Below are positions 1 through 11,535 of a stretch of 64,000 nt of DNA, piece after piece; position 1 is the stretch's first letter, and each line of letters opens with the position of its first letter. The translations under genes were made by a program, and so were the position numbers. Location of the stretch: contig MNCI01000281.1 in assembly GCA_015680685.1 (NCBI GenBank), positions 71,761 through 135,760 on the forward strand, given 5' to 3'. The notes beneath the pieces were generated by a model, which did not search any database, was not told where the DNA came from, and was given only the letters and a program-made list of their open reading frames with translations. Source of the DNA: Gnetum montanum (Eukaryota; Streptophyta; Gnetopsida; Gnetales; Gnetaceae).

Positions 1-412
1 CAAACAGTTTGCTTGTTTCTTGTTGCTTTGTGTTTGCTTGTACAAAACAATCGGGGTCTCCCCAGTGTAACTTGAATATACAAAATACTTATTTTCCCAG
101 GTCAAACTATAGATCTTGCAATTACGCGTTTCTCTCGTGTCTGATTCCAGTTGTCGTGTTGACGCTATCATCGTCGTTACCATTCATCTACATCGTTTTT
201 CTCTCATTTCGCACATCGCCGAATCATATCGTTCCAAGAAATATTCGTAATCTTCATCGGTTTACTGATTGGTAAGTCCTTGTCTGATCAACAAGACCGT
301 TCAGGGCGCCACAGATTCGTTTTCCCAGCATAGCCCTCACACGGATCCGTGGCTAAAACTATGTACATGGGATTGTGTTTGGTATTTTCTAGCTACCGGC
401 ATTTTCCGTCGT
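1..412 (+). repeat. Left copy of repeat X (inverted relative to 2557-2980)
   Basis: This stretch is an inverted copy of about 2557-2980. Matching landmarks include CGGGGTCTCCCCAG (53-66, against 2897-2910), CATCGGTTTACTGATT and the CCCTCACACGGATCCGTGG block near 334-352. Homology runs to about 412, where retrotransposon gag sequence begins, and continues off the left edge of the window. The open frame at 9-275 has no recognisable domain and I treat it as non-coding. By eye the two arms are roughly 80% identical. It may be leader and LTR sequence of an unrelated LTR element. Confidence 0.75.
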
Positions 413-2556
413 CACATTTGCAAGGTAACATAGTGTTACCTCCAGATTGGGCAGTCCTTGACATGCTTCTTCATGCTCGTGCTCTTGCACGAATAGGTAT
501 GACACAGCTATACACTGAGTACGTTATAGGTGATTTTGACACAAGGGATTACCATCCCACAGTAGTAGAATGTTTAAGGAACTCAAGGTAGAAGAGCCAC
601 CATACATTGTTGAAGGGAAAAAGGGTCCTGCACGTCCTAAGTGAAATTGGAGATGCTGAACCACTTATAACGGGTTCTCCATCAAATGATGTTCCTCCTT
701 CTAACAATAATGAGGAGGTGGGGTATCAGAACTTGTGCTCCATGATACACAACCTTGGTTCTAATCCCCGTGAACGCCAACTGTTCACTGAGGGAACAAA
801 AACACATGACAAGGACGGGCACTCAGATCGTCATCACGATCGGGGTCGAAGCCACTGAAGAGAAGGTAAGAAACATTGTCATGGCGATGGTTCTTCTTCT
901 TCTTCCCATTTATCACATCATTCACCCTCTCCTTCCACATCAGGGTGCAATCATAAAGAGCATAATGGTGAGGATAAGGGTAAGCAAGATTAGAGACGTA
1001 GATGAGAGAGTCGAGAGAGAGGACGAGGGTAGTCTAGAGAGTCTAGGCATGGTAGAAGGGAAAGTAGGGAACAATGTAAACATCATAGACATCATGAAAG
1101 AGATGATCAAAAAGATAGTTGAATCAAGAGACTAGATATAACAGAGGCAGTTAGAATACCCACAAGGCATCAAAAAGATAGTTGGATCAAGAGACTAGAT
1201 ATGAACAATATCCCATGCTTCGAAGGGGGATACAATGTTGATCCGCAAAATCATTTACAGGCATTCCATGATGCCTGTGCCTTGCAAAATATTGAGAACG
1301 AGTGGCAGAAATTAAAGTTGTTTCCTAGGACACTCATAAAGAAAGCAGAGAGTTGGTACCAGTCCTTAGAGTTGAAAACCATTAGGAGATGGAGTACAAT
1401 GTTAGAGTTGTTCAACGATAAATACCAAACGTACTCGAGAGTGTCTAATTTGTGTAAGCAGATCCAAGGATGGAAGTAGGGTAATCACGAACCTTTGGAT
1501 GCTACCATGGACCGATATTATGCATTACTACATCGTTGCCCGAGCCATGGTGATGCACAACGGGATCAACTCCGCCATCTCGTAGATGGGCTAAGACATG
1601 AAACTAAGAGAACCCTTGGGACTTATGCCCAAGGGAGATTATTTGAACTTAGATCCCATGAAGTTCATCGATTGCTGGAGCAAGTAGCTAAAGAAGAAGG
1701 GAAGCTACGAAAAAGAGAAAGCGCGGAAGAGTACAACCACGATCCTTCCCTCCGGAAGAGGGGAGTGAGATTCTGCGATGAAGAGGATGAGTCACCACTC
1801 GAAGAGTTGGTGAATAGAAAAACCTTGCTGCTTTAGAAGTTAACAACAGAAGTTTCAGCTAAGGTAGATGAAATATGGAGCTCCTTAGATAGTAAAATTA
1901 AAACTATCCTAAAGATTGTAGAGGAATCTAAGGAGGAATGAAGTAGTGACAAGGACAAGAAAAAGCGGAGAGATTTAGGCCATGCATGTGACAAGGATAA
2001 GGGAAAAATGAATATCTATGATGAGGTTGCGGATTCAGACATAGAAAATGACGGTGGATGTGATATTTACCAATATGACCATCCTAAGGGATGTTGTCCA
2101 ATCATCTCACATCTATAAGAGTCTGGGATGTATGCACTCAACCCAAAACTTAACAGACGGCAAACACCCCGAAGGTTACCTTATCCCCAAGGTAACCCAA
2201 GGCAGTTCCACCAACCATTAACATATTATCTAAGTGAAACTTCACCACAACCTATCAAGCAACATTAGCAATGGCAATACCCACAGTCATGGGGGATGCC
2301 ATTGCCTAGGCAACAATACCCTTACCGGTAACCAGACCCATATGGCTACTACGTGCAGTAGCTGATTTCTCCAAGTGACTCTATGGGTCACACAACTCCA
2401 CAATGTCACTACCAAGTTCGGGAGTATTTTAGAAGGACTCCTTATCCTCCGGGAGATGCTCCACATCCATACCATCCTTCAAATCCATCCATCTCTCTCC
2501 CACCATTAATTCCAATACCACCCACTCCAACAATGCAAGGGGAACTCTGTAACGAT
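413..2556 (+). pseudogene. gag: R1 gag (Athila/Tat-like capsid), broken
   Basis: This is decayed retrotransposon gag. The N-terminal part (about 430-590) reads NIVLPPDWAVLDMLLHARAL, matching the equivalent stretch of R6. A Ser/His/Arg-rich linker follows (about 780-1130). The Retrotrans_gag capsid core lies at 1201-1836, with FEGGYNVDPQNHLQAFHDAC, the WQKLKLFPRTLI and WYQSL motifs, then a TAG stop in place of Gln before GNHEPLD, and HRCPSHG. A knuckle-like motif (C-x2-Y-x3-H-x4-C) sits near 2060-2100 and is followed by a TAA where R6 has Gln. A Pro-rich tail ends at about 2556, where insertion X interrupts it; homology to R6 resumes near 4138. Several stops and frame changes make it non-functional. 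The family assembles the virus-like particle. Confidence 0.85.
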
Positions 2557-3328
2557 AGAAAATGTCGGCAGCTAGAAAATACCAAAGAAAACTCCGTGTA
2601 CACAGTTTTGACCACGGATCCGTGTGAGGGCTATGTTGGAAAGACGAATCCGTGGTGCCCTGAACAATCTTGTCGATCAGACAGGGACTTACTAATCAGT
2701 AAACCGATGGAGATTATGGATGTTGCGTGGAACGATTTGATTCGACGGGTTGCAAAATGAGAGAAAAACGATGCAGATGAATTATAACGATGATAAAGCT
2801 AACATGGTAAAGAGAATCAGATGTGAGAGAAACACGTGATTTCAAGATCTATGGCTTTAACCCAAAAAATGAATATTTGGTATATCACGTTCCACTGGGG
2901 AGACCCCGACTGCCTTGTGTGAAGCAGACACAAAATAACAAGGAAAACTATCTAAGCAGAAATATAGAATGGAGTTCGATCTACCTCGTAGGCCAGAGAT
3001 GGGATGCAAGGAAGGTCAAGTTTTGACGTCTATTGATCAACTGCTTCTGACCAATAGAGACTCACAAACCACACCAGATGATCTCTTGATCTCTGATCTG
3101 CTCCTTTTGCCTTAGGTAGTCTTTGCTCAAAACTGCCGATGATCACCAATGGAGAAAGTTGTGTCTTTGCCAAAGGGGTAATCGCTCCTGCTGCCAATGC
3201 TCACGCAAAATATGCTTTGTCTCTGTTAGAAGGTGATGCTATCAAAAATTGCCAAAGTGCTGCTCTCTCTTTTTTTTTGTCTCTGTGTTCTTTTGTCTGT
3301 GTCTCCTGTATGTTTTCGCTAACTGAAG

Positions 3329-3336
3329 TATTTATA
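3329..3336 (-). promoter_or_regulatory. TATA box of X (inferred LTR promoter)
   Basis: TATTTATA on the plus strand reads TATAAATA on the minus strand. It sits about 180 bp upstream (minus-strand sense) of the inferred LTR end, as TATA boxes do in the other LTRs here. Confidence 0.4.
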
Positions 3337-3429
3337 GGTTTGACGACATGTGGAGAAGGTCTGGCCGTGATGACACGTGTTTCAAACCTTTCAAAATGCC
3401 GTTGACCTAACCATCTTTGTGTTGAACTT

Positions 3430-3960
3430 TATGATCACGCATAATACGCTCATTTGCGTATTGTGCGCGTGAATAACAGATGTGTGTCGGGCATGTCTCA
3501 GCTGACTTTGGGCTACATTACACTCATTCACGTTGCGTCGCGTGCAAGAGCATAACAAAGCATGAAAAAAATGGATTCAAGATGTTTTACGCTTGCTTAC
3601 GCCGCCGAGCGTAGTGAAGCGTAAACGATGATTAGCTTGGCGATGCATTACGCTGAGATACACTGCGTTGCGTAACGAGCGTAAAGTGATCTATCCGCAA
3701 GCCAAGAGAAAAGAGTTGATCTGTTGCGCTTCCTTGGACTTTGCCTTTGACTTTTTCGAGGCTCATTACGCTATCGTGCGTAACAGAGCGTAAACTCGGC
3801 CTTGGACAGAAGACTTAGCAAAATATACGATAAGTCGCATATTACGCTGCTTAAGCCTCTCTAGATCCCGAAGTAAGTTGCCTTCTGATACTAGACTATG
3901 TTGAACAGAATCATGCTAAGTGTCATTACACTACGTCGCGTGATATAGTGTACAAAGATA
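3430..3960. repeat. Cluster of TTACGC/GCGTAA palindromic motifs
   Basis: At least ten copies of TTACGC, GCGTAA or one-base variants occur here, in both orientations and often paired, for example near 3592-3625, 3647-3682 and 3766-3794. CpG is unusually well kept for this window. The cluster lies upstream of the inferred X TATA box, which suggests U3 regulatory repeats. Confidence 0.7.
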
Positions 3961-4339
3961 AAACATAGTGATATTGGAAATCTACAAAGGAAATCGAAGA
4001 CTTGATGCCGCACGTCTCCTTGCCTTACTCTGCCTTATTCTCCCTTCTGGAATTTGGTCATGTATTCTTGCCTAAATCATGAATCTTTGCCTGAGGCCGA
4101 CTCGCAATTTTCGCGGTGTTTCAAACTCCCCACTCAACCACAGCAACGTAATGCTACAAGAGCTGTGAACCTTCAACTCGTTGCTAGTTCTGACAACCGC
4201 AAGAAGAGAAGACCTCTCTTTAGAACTAAGAGCCTAGACAAGCTCTCACAACCATAAGCAGTTGAGTTTGTGTATGCTCCTCCAACACATAAGGCTTTAG
4301 AGCTTCCTTCAAACCAACACCAGAGCTCAACACATACGG

Positions 4340-4900
4340 TTATGTTAACACATACTGTAACTAACTAGATCAAGGTAGGCCACCTTCCCAAGAAACTCTC
4401 TAACCTTGGAAGCCCCTTAATCTACCTCCAAGTCACCGAGTATGAACCACATAAGGTTCTTCTTGACTCAGGTTCTGGAGTCAACTTAATATCATGAGAA
4501 ATATATCAAGCCTGGAACCTGCCTCCACTAAAGAAGAGCAACATTCAACTAGAGCTGGCTGACAAGTCCATCACCATTCCCTTGGGATTGGTGAAGGACA
4601 TCGTTACCACTGTGTGTGGTTGGTCATACCCAGTTGATTTCCTAGTGATAGAAGTTAACAGTAACCAGGGGGACTTCCCAATTATAATGGGAAGGGCATG
4701 GCTAAGTACAATAGACGCATGCCTAGGAATCTGTGATCTTTCCTTGGAAATATCTAAGCTAAACATTTATGGAAAGATCGAGAAGAAGAAATTTCCATGC
4801 ATCACATATAGTGACTCATTGGGTGATGACATGGAGGAATGCTCAACATCTCCTACATGCAACCAGTGTGCCCTAGAAACTCTGTGATAAAGGTGCCTGT
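4340..4900 (+). pseudogene. PR: R1 retropepsin-like aspartic protease fragment
   Basis: This is the protease that would process Gag-Pol. It reads LLDSGSGVN (about 4460-4485), so the catalytic Asp-Ser-Gly is present, followed by LIS and a TGA stop. Further on are LADKSITIPLGL, CGWSYPVDFLVI and then IIMGRAWLSTID (near 4683), the equivalent of the family's flap and C-terminal region. The frame stays open from 4582 to 4887. The upstream part aligns with the R6 gag/protease junction. Downstream, RT, RNase H and integrase are absent. Confidence in family is high; the copy is dead. Confidence 0.85.
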
Positions 4901-5140
4901 ATGTAGCAACCACACAACAAGTGGACACCTCGTGGTTGACAGCTAATTGAAAGAAAAATCGACCAACATGCATGGAATGAACTGGGGAAACAGCTCATGC
5001 CCATAACGAAAGCATAGATACATTGGAATATGAGCGCCGCCAACTTCCACCCCTTAACCTGAAAACATCAATAGTGAGAAGTTGGATGCTTCTAGGAAAT
5101 TCAAATAGGCGTTCATTATTTCGGATCTCTCCCTTTCCAT

Positions 5141-5159
5141 TTAGTCATGGGGGAGATGG
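5141..5159 (+). other. R1 internal PPT-like motif 1
   Basis: TTAGTCATGGGGGAGATGG matches the 3' PPT core (TCATGGGGG) and lies at the same place as 44461-44477 (-) in R6, just after the end of pol. A T-rich tract (5190-5290) follows, as in R6 and R8. Confidence 0.65.
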
Positions 5160-6500
5160 CCACCTATGCTAATCATTTGGGGCCCACAGTTCTTTTTAAG
5201 TTTTTGTTTTACACTTTTTTTTACACATTTTTGTTTTACACATTTTTGTTTTACAAATTTCTTTAACTTTTCTTGTTTTTGTTTTACAACATCATTCATA
5301 CTTTTTCATTTCTTGTGTGTGTGTGTGACTTATCCATTTTGTTAAGTTTTTCACCAATAAGTGTTCTTAATGATGGTATGAACTATTTTTCTATTGATTG
5401 CTAATGTTTGGCTTTTACCTTTAAGATTATGATGTTGATACTAAGGTATGGTTCTTTTGATATGATAAGCAATGAGTCCACTTCATCCATACATCCACAA
5501 TTTCTATGATCTCTCTCGAGTTGAAAATGTACAGTCCCTTTCTAAATAAGCACTATAACGAATCGGTGACTGGGTATCTCTCAAACTAAGGAAGGACTCA
5601 AGTATTGAAAAGGGTGTGACTTCAAGGGAACTTGATGCATTTGTGTTGGCCATTCTCTTGGGTGCTTGGATGTTTTCTTCTTGAGTTTTCTTACTGTTTC
5701 GACGTTACCCAATTATCGGGAAGCTAAGTTAATAAACATAACAAAGTCTTTGCATGGTGTGGTTCTCACGCATAAACACATAAAAAAAACTATGAGAATT
5801 TAAAGCACACCCCTTAGACAAAAATAATCATTTGGGCTACAAGCACTAGTTATGGAACTAAAATAAAAATGTTCCCTCTAACTAAGGCCCTTCTCGCTTC
5901 CCATTCTCTCCTCCTTCATTTCGTTGGAATGGTGGTGGCTCTTTGGGAAGGCATTCTTGTTACTTCAAGAGGATGGATTGGCTGAATGCATTAATGCAAA
6001 GTCATTGGATGTGGTTTGTTTGAGGCTAGACTTGGAATGGGATCTACTAAGTCACATTAATCATTAACTACACAAGGGGTTGTGCACCACCATGTTCTTG
6101 AGATTCTATTCCATTCTCTTCTCTCCATCCTTCTCTCCATTGTTCACCTCATTGCTGATTGTATCATTAGTATATATTCTGGTTGACGCATTATTTTCTT
6201 TTTGGTAAACTCTTGTGATTAAGACTTTAACTCTTGTTCCAAATGACATTCCCAGAGCCTACGGACTCTTTGAATGTGGGTTTGTCAGGGCATTAAGGGC
6301 ATGAGCCTGCTTTGGGGAGGACCCACTGACATTCCTATTTGGTGCACTAGTTAAATTCTTTCTCTTAACATTTTTGCAATCATTTCTATTTTGTTCATTT
6401 TCATCTTAACATCCATTTCATTGACGTTATAGTTGTCTCTTTTTGGGTATCTTTCTTGTTCCTTTTCTTTCTTCATTCTATTGCTACCGGAGGTTCGCTC
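5160..6500 (+). other. R1 spacer between motif 1 and motif 2 (non-coding)
   Basis: No coding domain was seen. It contains a T-rich tract (5190-5290) and a block shared with R4 (CAAAGTCTTTGCATGGTGTGG, here 5743-5763, against about 29550-29575). It also carries the conserved GGGGAGGACCCAC block (near 6300-6330) present in R3, R4, R6 and R8. Confidence 0.6.
6245..6340 (+). other. Conserved non-coding block (R1 copy)
   Basis: The core TGCTTTGGGGAGGACCCAC (6308-6326) with upstream GGGCATTAAGGGCATG recurs in R3 (-, about 17689-17765), R4 (about 30090-30165), R6 (-, about 43189-43275) and R8 (about 57822-57900). It always lies upstream of PPT-like motif 2. Here the distance is about 190 bp, against 520-550 bp in the others, because of a local deletion. 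Confidence 0.7.
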
Positions 6501-6516
6501 TTAGTCATGGGGGTTT
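6501..6516 (+). other. R1 internal PPT-like motif 2
   Basis: TTAGTCATGGGGGTTT is a second copy of the PPT-like motif. In R3, R4, R6 and R8 it precedes the aORF by 190-370 bp; in R1 the aORF is deleted. Confidence 0.65.
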
Positions 6517-7047
6517 GGACCTAAATTTTTTTGATTTTCTCCTAACCTATACACCTTCGGTAGCCACTATTATATCTCTAGACTCGTATCAGACATACCA
6601 CAACTCAGCCAATGGACCTTTCACTGAAGCAAGGTATTAATAGCATTATGATTCATTTACCCTTGCTAATATAAAGACTGTGTTGTGTGTGGAGATGGCA
6701 ATCATACAATAACGGATTGGATCTAGAGAGAACACTTGGAATGGAGTGGTGCTGAAGCAACTATGCAAGGAGCAAGATCGATGGCATGCTTATGGATGGA
6801 AAACGAAAGGTGCAATCTTGGCATTGGCAGTAGCAAAACTTCTTTCTCTCTCTCTCTCTCTTTCTCAGCTGCCAAATGAGGCCTGATGTCAAATGTATAA
6901 AGTGTTCACTCTTGTTGTCGTGAACACCAATTTTGTCTTGTCTTGTAATGATGATCCGTTCACATGTCATCCCATTAGTTCCATTTTGAGTCAATAATTC
7001 CATACTGTCTCAATATTTTGTAAGGAACTCGAGGATGAGTTTTTATT
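6517..7047 (+). other. R1 remnant between motif 2 and PPT, with (TC)n microsatellite
   Basis: About 530 bp replace the 2.8-kb aORF region of the related copies. A (TC)n microsatellite lies at 6841-6866. The last 50 bases (AATTCCATACTGTCT...AACTCGAGGATGAG) match sequence just before the PPT in R4 and R8. No gene was seen. Confidence 0.6.
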
Positions 7048-7061
7048 CAGTCATGGGGGTA
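7048..7061 (+). other. R1 3' polypurine tract
   Basis: CAGTCATGGGGGTA lies immediately before the LTR start TGATGGG and would prime plus-strand DNA synthesis. Confidence 0.8.
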
Positions 7062-7828
7062 TGATGGGATGCGATATCGCATCCCCCGCGATATCGCGAT
7101 GCACCACCAAATCTATAAATAAGAGGTGGCTCTCCCTTGTTTCTCATTTTAGGCCTAGACCGTAGTGAAACTCTAGCAGTTTTCCCTCTCTAGAGATAGA
7201 ATAATTTCCATGTGCCCGTAGTAGGAGCTCCAAAGTGAATGGATCTTTATTTGAGCAAATATTGTAATTGAACACAAGTTTGTGTACGGAAATAAAGATG
7301 AACTTCTTGGATAAACTTTGTAGTGCATGGAATAGGCTAAATAGGATTTTATTTATTGTTCATCATTTAAATGCTTTATTAGTAATTAAATCTCTCTCAA
7401 CCCTTCTCTTGTAGTTAAGTGCATTCAGTACGACCGCTTGAAGCATGTGCGTTATGCTTGGTGATCCCAGCAATGACTAGCGTTTGGTAACCAAGGTTGC
7501 ATTGGTTCAGGGTGTGAATGGTAAGTGGGAATGGATGTTGATGCTAGGTTAATTAAGACTTAGTTAGTTAAAGTTAGTTAATTAGTCTCTTCACTCTTCA
7601 CCGTGTTAGCATAGGAGATAAAACAGAAAAGATATAAAAATCATGTACCTCAGACTTACGTAACCATACAACCATGAAAAATACAAGTAAGTCTGGGAAG
7701 AAAATGAATGGTTAACCCTAAGTGTTCCATAAGGCATGTAGGCACTTAGTCTACGGTGTTCGACCGGATTACACGTGTAACGCTTGTATTCGTATGGTTG
7801 AGTGTAGGGGGTACCTCGCCACTCATCA
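7062..7828 (+). repeat. R1 3' LTR (767 bp)
   Basis: The LTR starts TGATGGG after the PPT and ends CTCATCA. U3 carries GATATCGC palindromes (7068-7105). TATAAATA lies at 7114-7121 and AATAAA at 7291-7296. It is close in sequence to R5 and R9. Confidence 0.9.
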
Positions 7829-8999
7829 AGGTGAAATGGAGATCAAAAAGGATTGCAGGAATTGGGACATAAGGTGTCTTGCCATAGGCATAATGAATTC
7901 TTGATGTGAGATATGGTTAAAGTGATCATTAACCCTTTCATTCAAGATGCAAACCAAGTTCATATCACTTATGAGTAACATCGCATTGCATCATCTCAAA
8001 ACTAATCAACGACAAAACTACCATTACTATAAGTAGCATTACCACTTGGTAATGAAGTTTAAGTAGTTTATTAATAGCACACTTGATTTTTAGATTTCTA
8101 AGAAGCCACCTACCTTTAGGCATCAGTAACATGTCATTCTAGTGTGACCCCAAAAAATTTTATTCTATGCATTTATTATGTTTTTACTATATTAACCTTA
8201 CTAGAGGACTACCTTTAAGTATGCGTAATATTGCTTCTGAATAACATGATAAGGTAGCACTTATTTTAGACATTCTTCCACTTTTTGTTAGACTCAAGTA
8301 AATAATACAACTTAACAATAGGATAAAACTTATAGTAGTACTCTTAGAGAATCCATAAATCCTCTTGATATTGCATCCTTTTCACTCCCACTTGGTTCTT
8401 CACTTTTCTATCTAGGCATAATGATCACAATTTTATTTTAGTTTTATTGTGAAAAGAATGTCATTATGGCCATGGTAAGAACCTCTTATTATTGGAAATG
8501 AGTGGATGGTTGATGTGGTCTAGTTGTACATAGAATCAGTTCTTCCATGATTTGATAATATAGGGTAATATTCACATTGTTGGAACTACATTTTATTTTA
8601 TTCCTTTTCACCTTATTTGAAAAATCAATGAAAATATGATAAAAAATTATAGAACAAGGATAGTAAAAATGGTATGAATGGAAAAATGTAGAAAGAGTTT
8701 AAAAGGTATTAAAGAATAGAAAATGATTAAGAAATGGGAAAAGTATTAAAGAATAGAAAAAATATCAAAGAATCTGAAAAAGTAGTAAGAATAAAAAAGG
8801 TTCAGTGCCTAAGTATCAAACTAGATACCCTCACAACTATGACTGAAAATAGTTAATTCGAAGGTGGAATGGGTTAACGATGATTTGATGGACAAGGTAG
8901 AAGCCATAGAGGAGTTAAGATATTCATAGAATAGTTTGAATTGTTGAATATTAATCAAGATAAGCTTTTGCAGATTGGTTGGATAGAGATTTGCAAGGT
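7829..8999 (-). other. R2 spacer downstream of gag (non-coding)
   Basis: This aligns by eye with the R3 spacer at 17880-18760, including the CATGTCNTTCTAGTG stretch (8131-8145) and an A-rich tract (8600-8800, T-rich in element sense). No coding domain was seen. Confidence 0.6.
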
Positions 9000-11394
9000 T
9001 TATGTCCTAGTATTTGGAGATATGCTAAGGGTCTTCTAAGATCTATTCTCTCCTAGGGAAGTGCTCCTGCCTTAATCCAATGTGTTTTAGTTTGAGTAAG
9101 CATGATAATGGTCAAATTTGGATTTGTGTTTTCTTTGACTAGTATATGTAGATGAGCTAGATGTCAGTGAAGTTTTCTTCCTCAATATTTTTAGGACTTG
9201 TCTTAAAAAATGGACATTTCTTGGATCAAGGTTCATTTACCATTACATCCTTTTGTCTATTAACTACCCTTGTAGCATTCTTTTCTTGCAGTTATGTTGG
9301 TAGTTCTCTTTGCATAATCAATGATGGTACTAGTAGTAGGGAGTTAGGAGGTTGAACTAATGAGCCAACTATTGGTTGATGTACATAAGAATTGGGATCC
9401 ATTCATGGAGTAGTGGATCTATGATATTTTGATGGATAATAGTGAGAGGAGGTGTGGATTGAAGCATTTCTTGGAGAGATTGGACATTGAATGTAATATC
9501 AATAAGGATTTGATTGCCTATATGGATATTGTTGTTTTGATGATGGCATTCCCCGTAATGGTGGTTGTTTTCACTATTACTGATATTACTCTTGTAGTTG
9601 AGAATAGGCTTTGCCTAGATAGTATGATGGTTGGTAAGGTTATTAGAAGTTACCTTATGAGTAAGGGAATTGTCTTGGCATCTATTTCTTTACAAATTTT
9701 TGGTTAAGTGCATATGCCCCAAACTCTTGCAAGTGGACCATAATAGGGCAACATCATTTAGGATGTTCATATTGGCACACTTCTTTTGGATGACATCCTC
9801 TAAAGTTTCTTCTTCTTATCACTTATTCTAATATCCCATTTTCTTATGGCTTAATCTCGATTGTTCTCTTCAGCTAATTCCCTTTTCTTTAATTCTTCTT
9901 CTTCTTTAGCCGCATGGTCTATTAGTGTTTTGATTCAATGGATTATCATCTCAAGTAATCTAACTTTGGCATATACCTTAAGAGTTTTTTGAGTCTTGTT
10001 CCTTAACCCATCAATAATATGCCTTAGTTGCTTCCTTTGAAAAAATTCATGACCTAGGCATCTATGCAATAATGAATAATATTTGTTCATTGTCACATCA
10101 AGGAATTCATGTGTTGATTTCTTCCATTTTTAAATTTTTTTCTTCAATTAGATACTTTGGAATAGGGTTGATTCTTATTATTAAAAAATTCTAGCATGGT
10201 ACTTCATCTTTGAATAGATTATGGTTCTAAGGATCAATACTAGCTTTTTGCTTCCTTGATGAGTGTTTTGGAAAAGAACTTTAACTTTTGCCAATCATTC
10301 TCAGTGTTCTAAATGACATGAGCATTGTGGAATTCTTGGAGGTGATGTTGTGAATTTGTGTTGCATCCACCTTCAAACTTGGGAATGTTATTCATATCTA
10401 GTCATTTGATGCAACTATCCCTTACATGCATGGTAAGGATACATGCTACTTTTCTTATGTTAATCATACTACGACTGACTAGTAGGGGTTCTTCATAATC
10501 TTTGGGTTCATAGATTTTGGTGTAGTTGTGATCCCTTTGATGCTCATAGTGTCATTCCCTTTCTTTATATCTGATCCTATCTCTATTTTGTTCATAGTCA
10601 TCTTCTTCATCATTAGGAAACCTTCTTCGATCTACATTTCTTTCATGATCCCTTTGTCTTTCCCTATTATAGTCTCTTGGTCTTTATTCCCTCTTATTAG
10701 ATTCCACTAATGATCGTGAGGAAGAAGAGGAAGCAGTTAGAGAACGATGCCAGCTAGTTGTCCTTCTATGGCTTTGTGATTCATTCTCTTGTGGTTCTAT
10801 AGAAGCTTTAGGCCTTAAGCTTTGCTTGAGTCTGGAGTCATTCACATCTCTCCTAGGTGTTTTTACAAGGGCTGAATGCCACTGTATTTTATTAGGTTTC
10901 TCTAAATGGATGATCAGTGTTTGTGAATGAGACACATGAGTTTGGTGAAGTTCTTCTATTATGAATGTATCATCATTCATTTCTTCTAGAATAACTATGT
11001 GAGACACTTTCTTTTCATTATCATGCTAATGTCTTGTCTCCATGGTGGCATCTCTTCTTATTTGTACTTCTCTAGATTGATATGGCCTAGTCATGTATTT
11101 AGTGATATGATATCCTTCTTTTGCATGGCCAATGTTCAATGTTATTAAGGTTGTCTGCAGCATTGTTGATGCAAAACATTCACAAGGCCAAACAACATTT
11201 TCATGCAAGTCTCTCCACCTTAGCTATTCATCTTGGTGAAAGCTAAATGTGAAATAAGGATAGCATCGATTTGTATAAGCATATGAAATTTTGGTTTTCA
11301 TGGGTGTACTCCAATCTTCTTCATCATACCCTTTGTCATGACTCTTTTGAGTTTGTTTAGTAGGTGGTGACCTTTCTTTAAGTGTAAAATCCAT
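9000..11394 (-). pseudogene. gag: R2 gag, broken
   Basis: On the minus strand an ATG at 11394 opens MDFTLKERSPPTKQTQ and runs with few breaks through FTFSFHQDE (like FTFILHQDE in R6), the NVVWP block and a Ser-rich stretch (LTASSSSSRSLVES, near 10690-10735). The capsid core (10440-9760) is more decayed but keeps the PKFEGGC-like stretch near 10360 and its downstream order. The gag tail is at 9700-9000, with a KKCPFF motif shared with R8's RCPFFRHDH. It lies 120 bp downstream of the PBS. No protease follows, as in R3 and R8. Confidence 0.75.
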
Positions 11395-11516
11395 GTTATG
11401 TTGTTAATGCTTTTAAGTGTGTGTGTTAAAAAATTAATTCAAATGTGAAAGATAAACTTTGTAATTCTTAATATAATGAAGTATATAAAATCAACTACTA
11501 ACAAAACATTGATACA

Positions 11517-11535
11517 TTACTAGTAACAATACCAA
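11517..11535 (-). other. R2 primer-binding site
   Basis: In element sense, TTGGTATTGTTACTAGT follows the LTR directly. It is a C-to-T/G-to-A decayed version of the tRNA-Asp-type plant PBS. Confidence 0.65.

Larger units (their letters stand above)
2557..4137 (-). mobile_element. X: 1.6-kb insertion in R1 gag, probably part of an unrelated LTR element
   Basis: R6-like gag sequence stops near 2556 and resumes near 4138, so this block is an insertion. Its first 420 bases are the inverted partner of 1-412. On the minus strand it carries a TATAAATA box (3329-3336), a possible LTR end at about 3151 followed by TTGGTGATCATCGGCAG, which could be a primer-binding site, and a cluster of TTACGC/GCGTAA palindromes where U3 would be (3430-3960). 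I infer a minus-strand 5' LTR (about 3151-4130) plus leader (2557-3150). No coding domain was recognised. The outer boundaries are good to about 10 bp and I could not fix a target duplication. Confidence 0.5.
413..7828 (+). mobile_element. R1: truncated Ty3/gypsy retrotransposon, 3' end intact
   Basis: R1 is a plus-strand element with gag (413-2556), an insertion X (2557-4137), protease (about 4340-4900), internal PPT-like motifs, a 3' PPT and a 3' LTR. RT, RNase H and integrase are missing: sequence passes from the protease/RT linker almost directly to the motif that follows integrase in R6. The aORF is also deleted, leaving only about 530 bp between motif 2 and the PPT. Its 5' LTR would lie left of the window. 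Its LTR ends exactly where R2 homology starts, so R1 probably inserted into R2; the first bases after it (AGGTG, 7829-7833) would then be one half of the target duplication. Confidence 0.8.

Noticed and set aside
3139-3405. 88-codon open frame in X as a gene
   Set aside because: It spans the inferred LTR with the TATA box and a poly-T run and shows no domain.
7068-7105. GATATCGC palindromes as possible DNA-transposon terminal inverted repeats
   Set aside because: They lie inside U3 of LTRs, just after the LTR start, with no separate element boundaries or target duplications.
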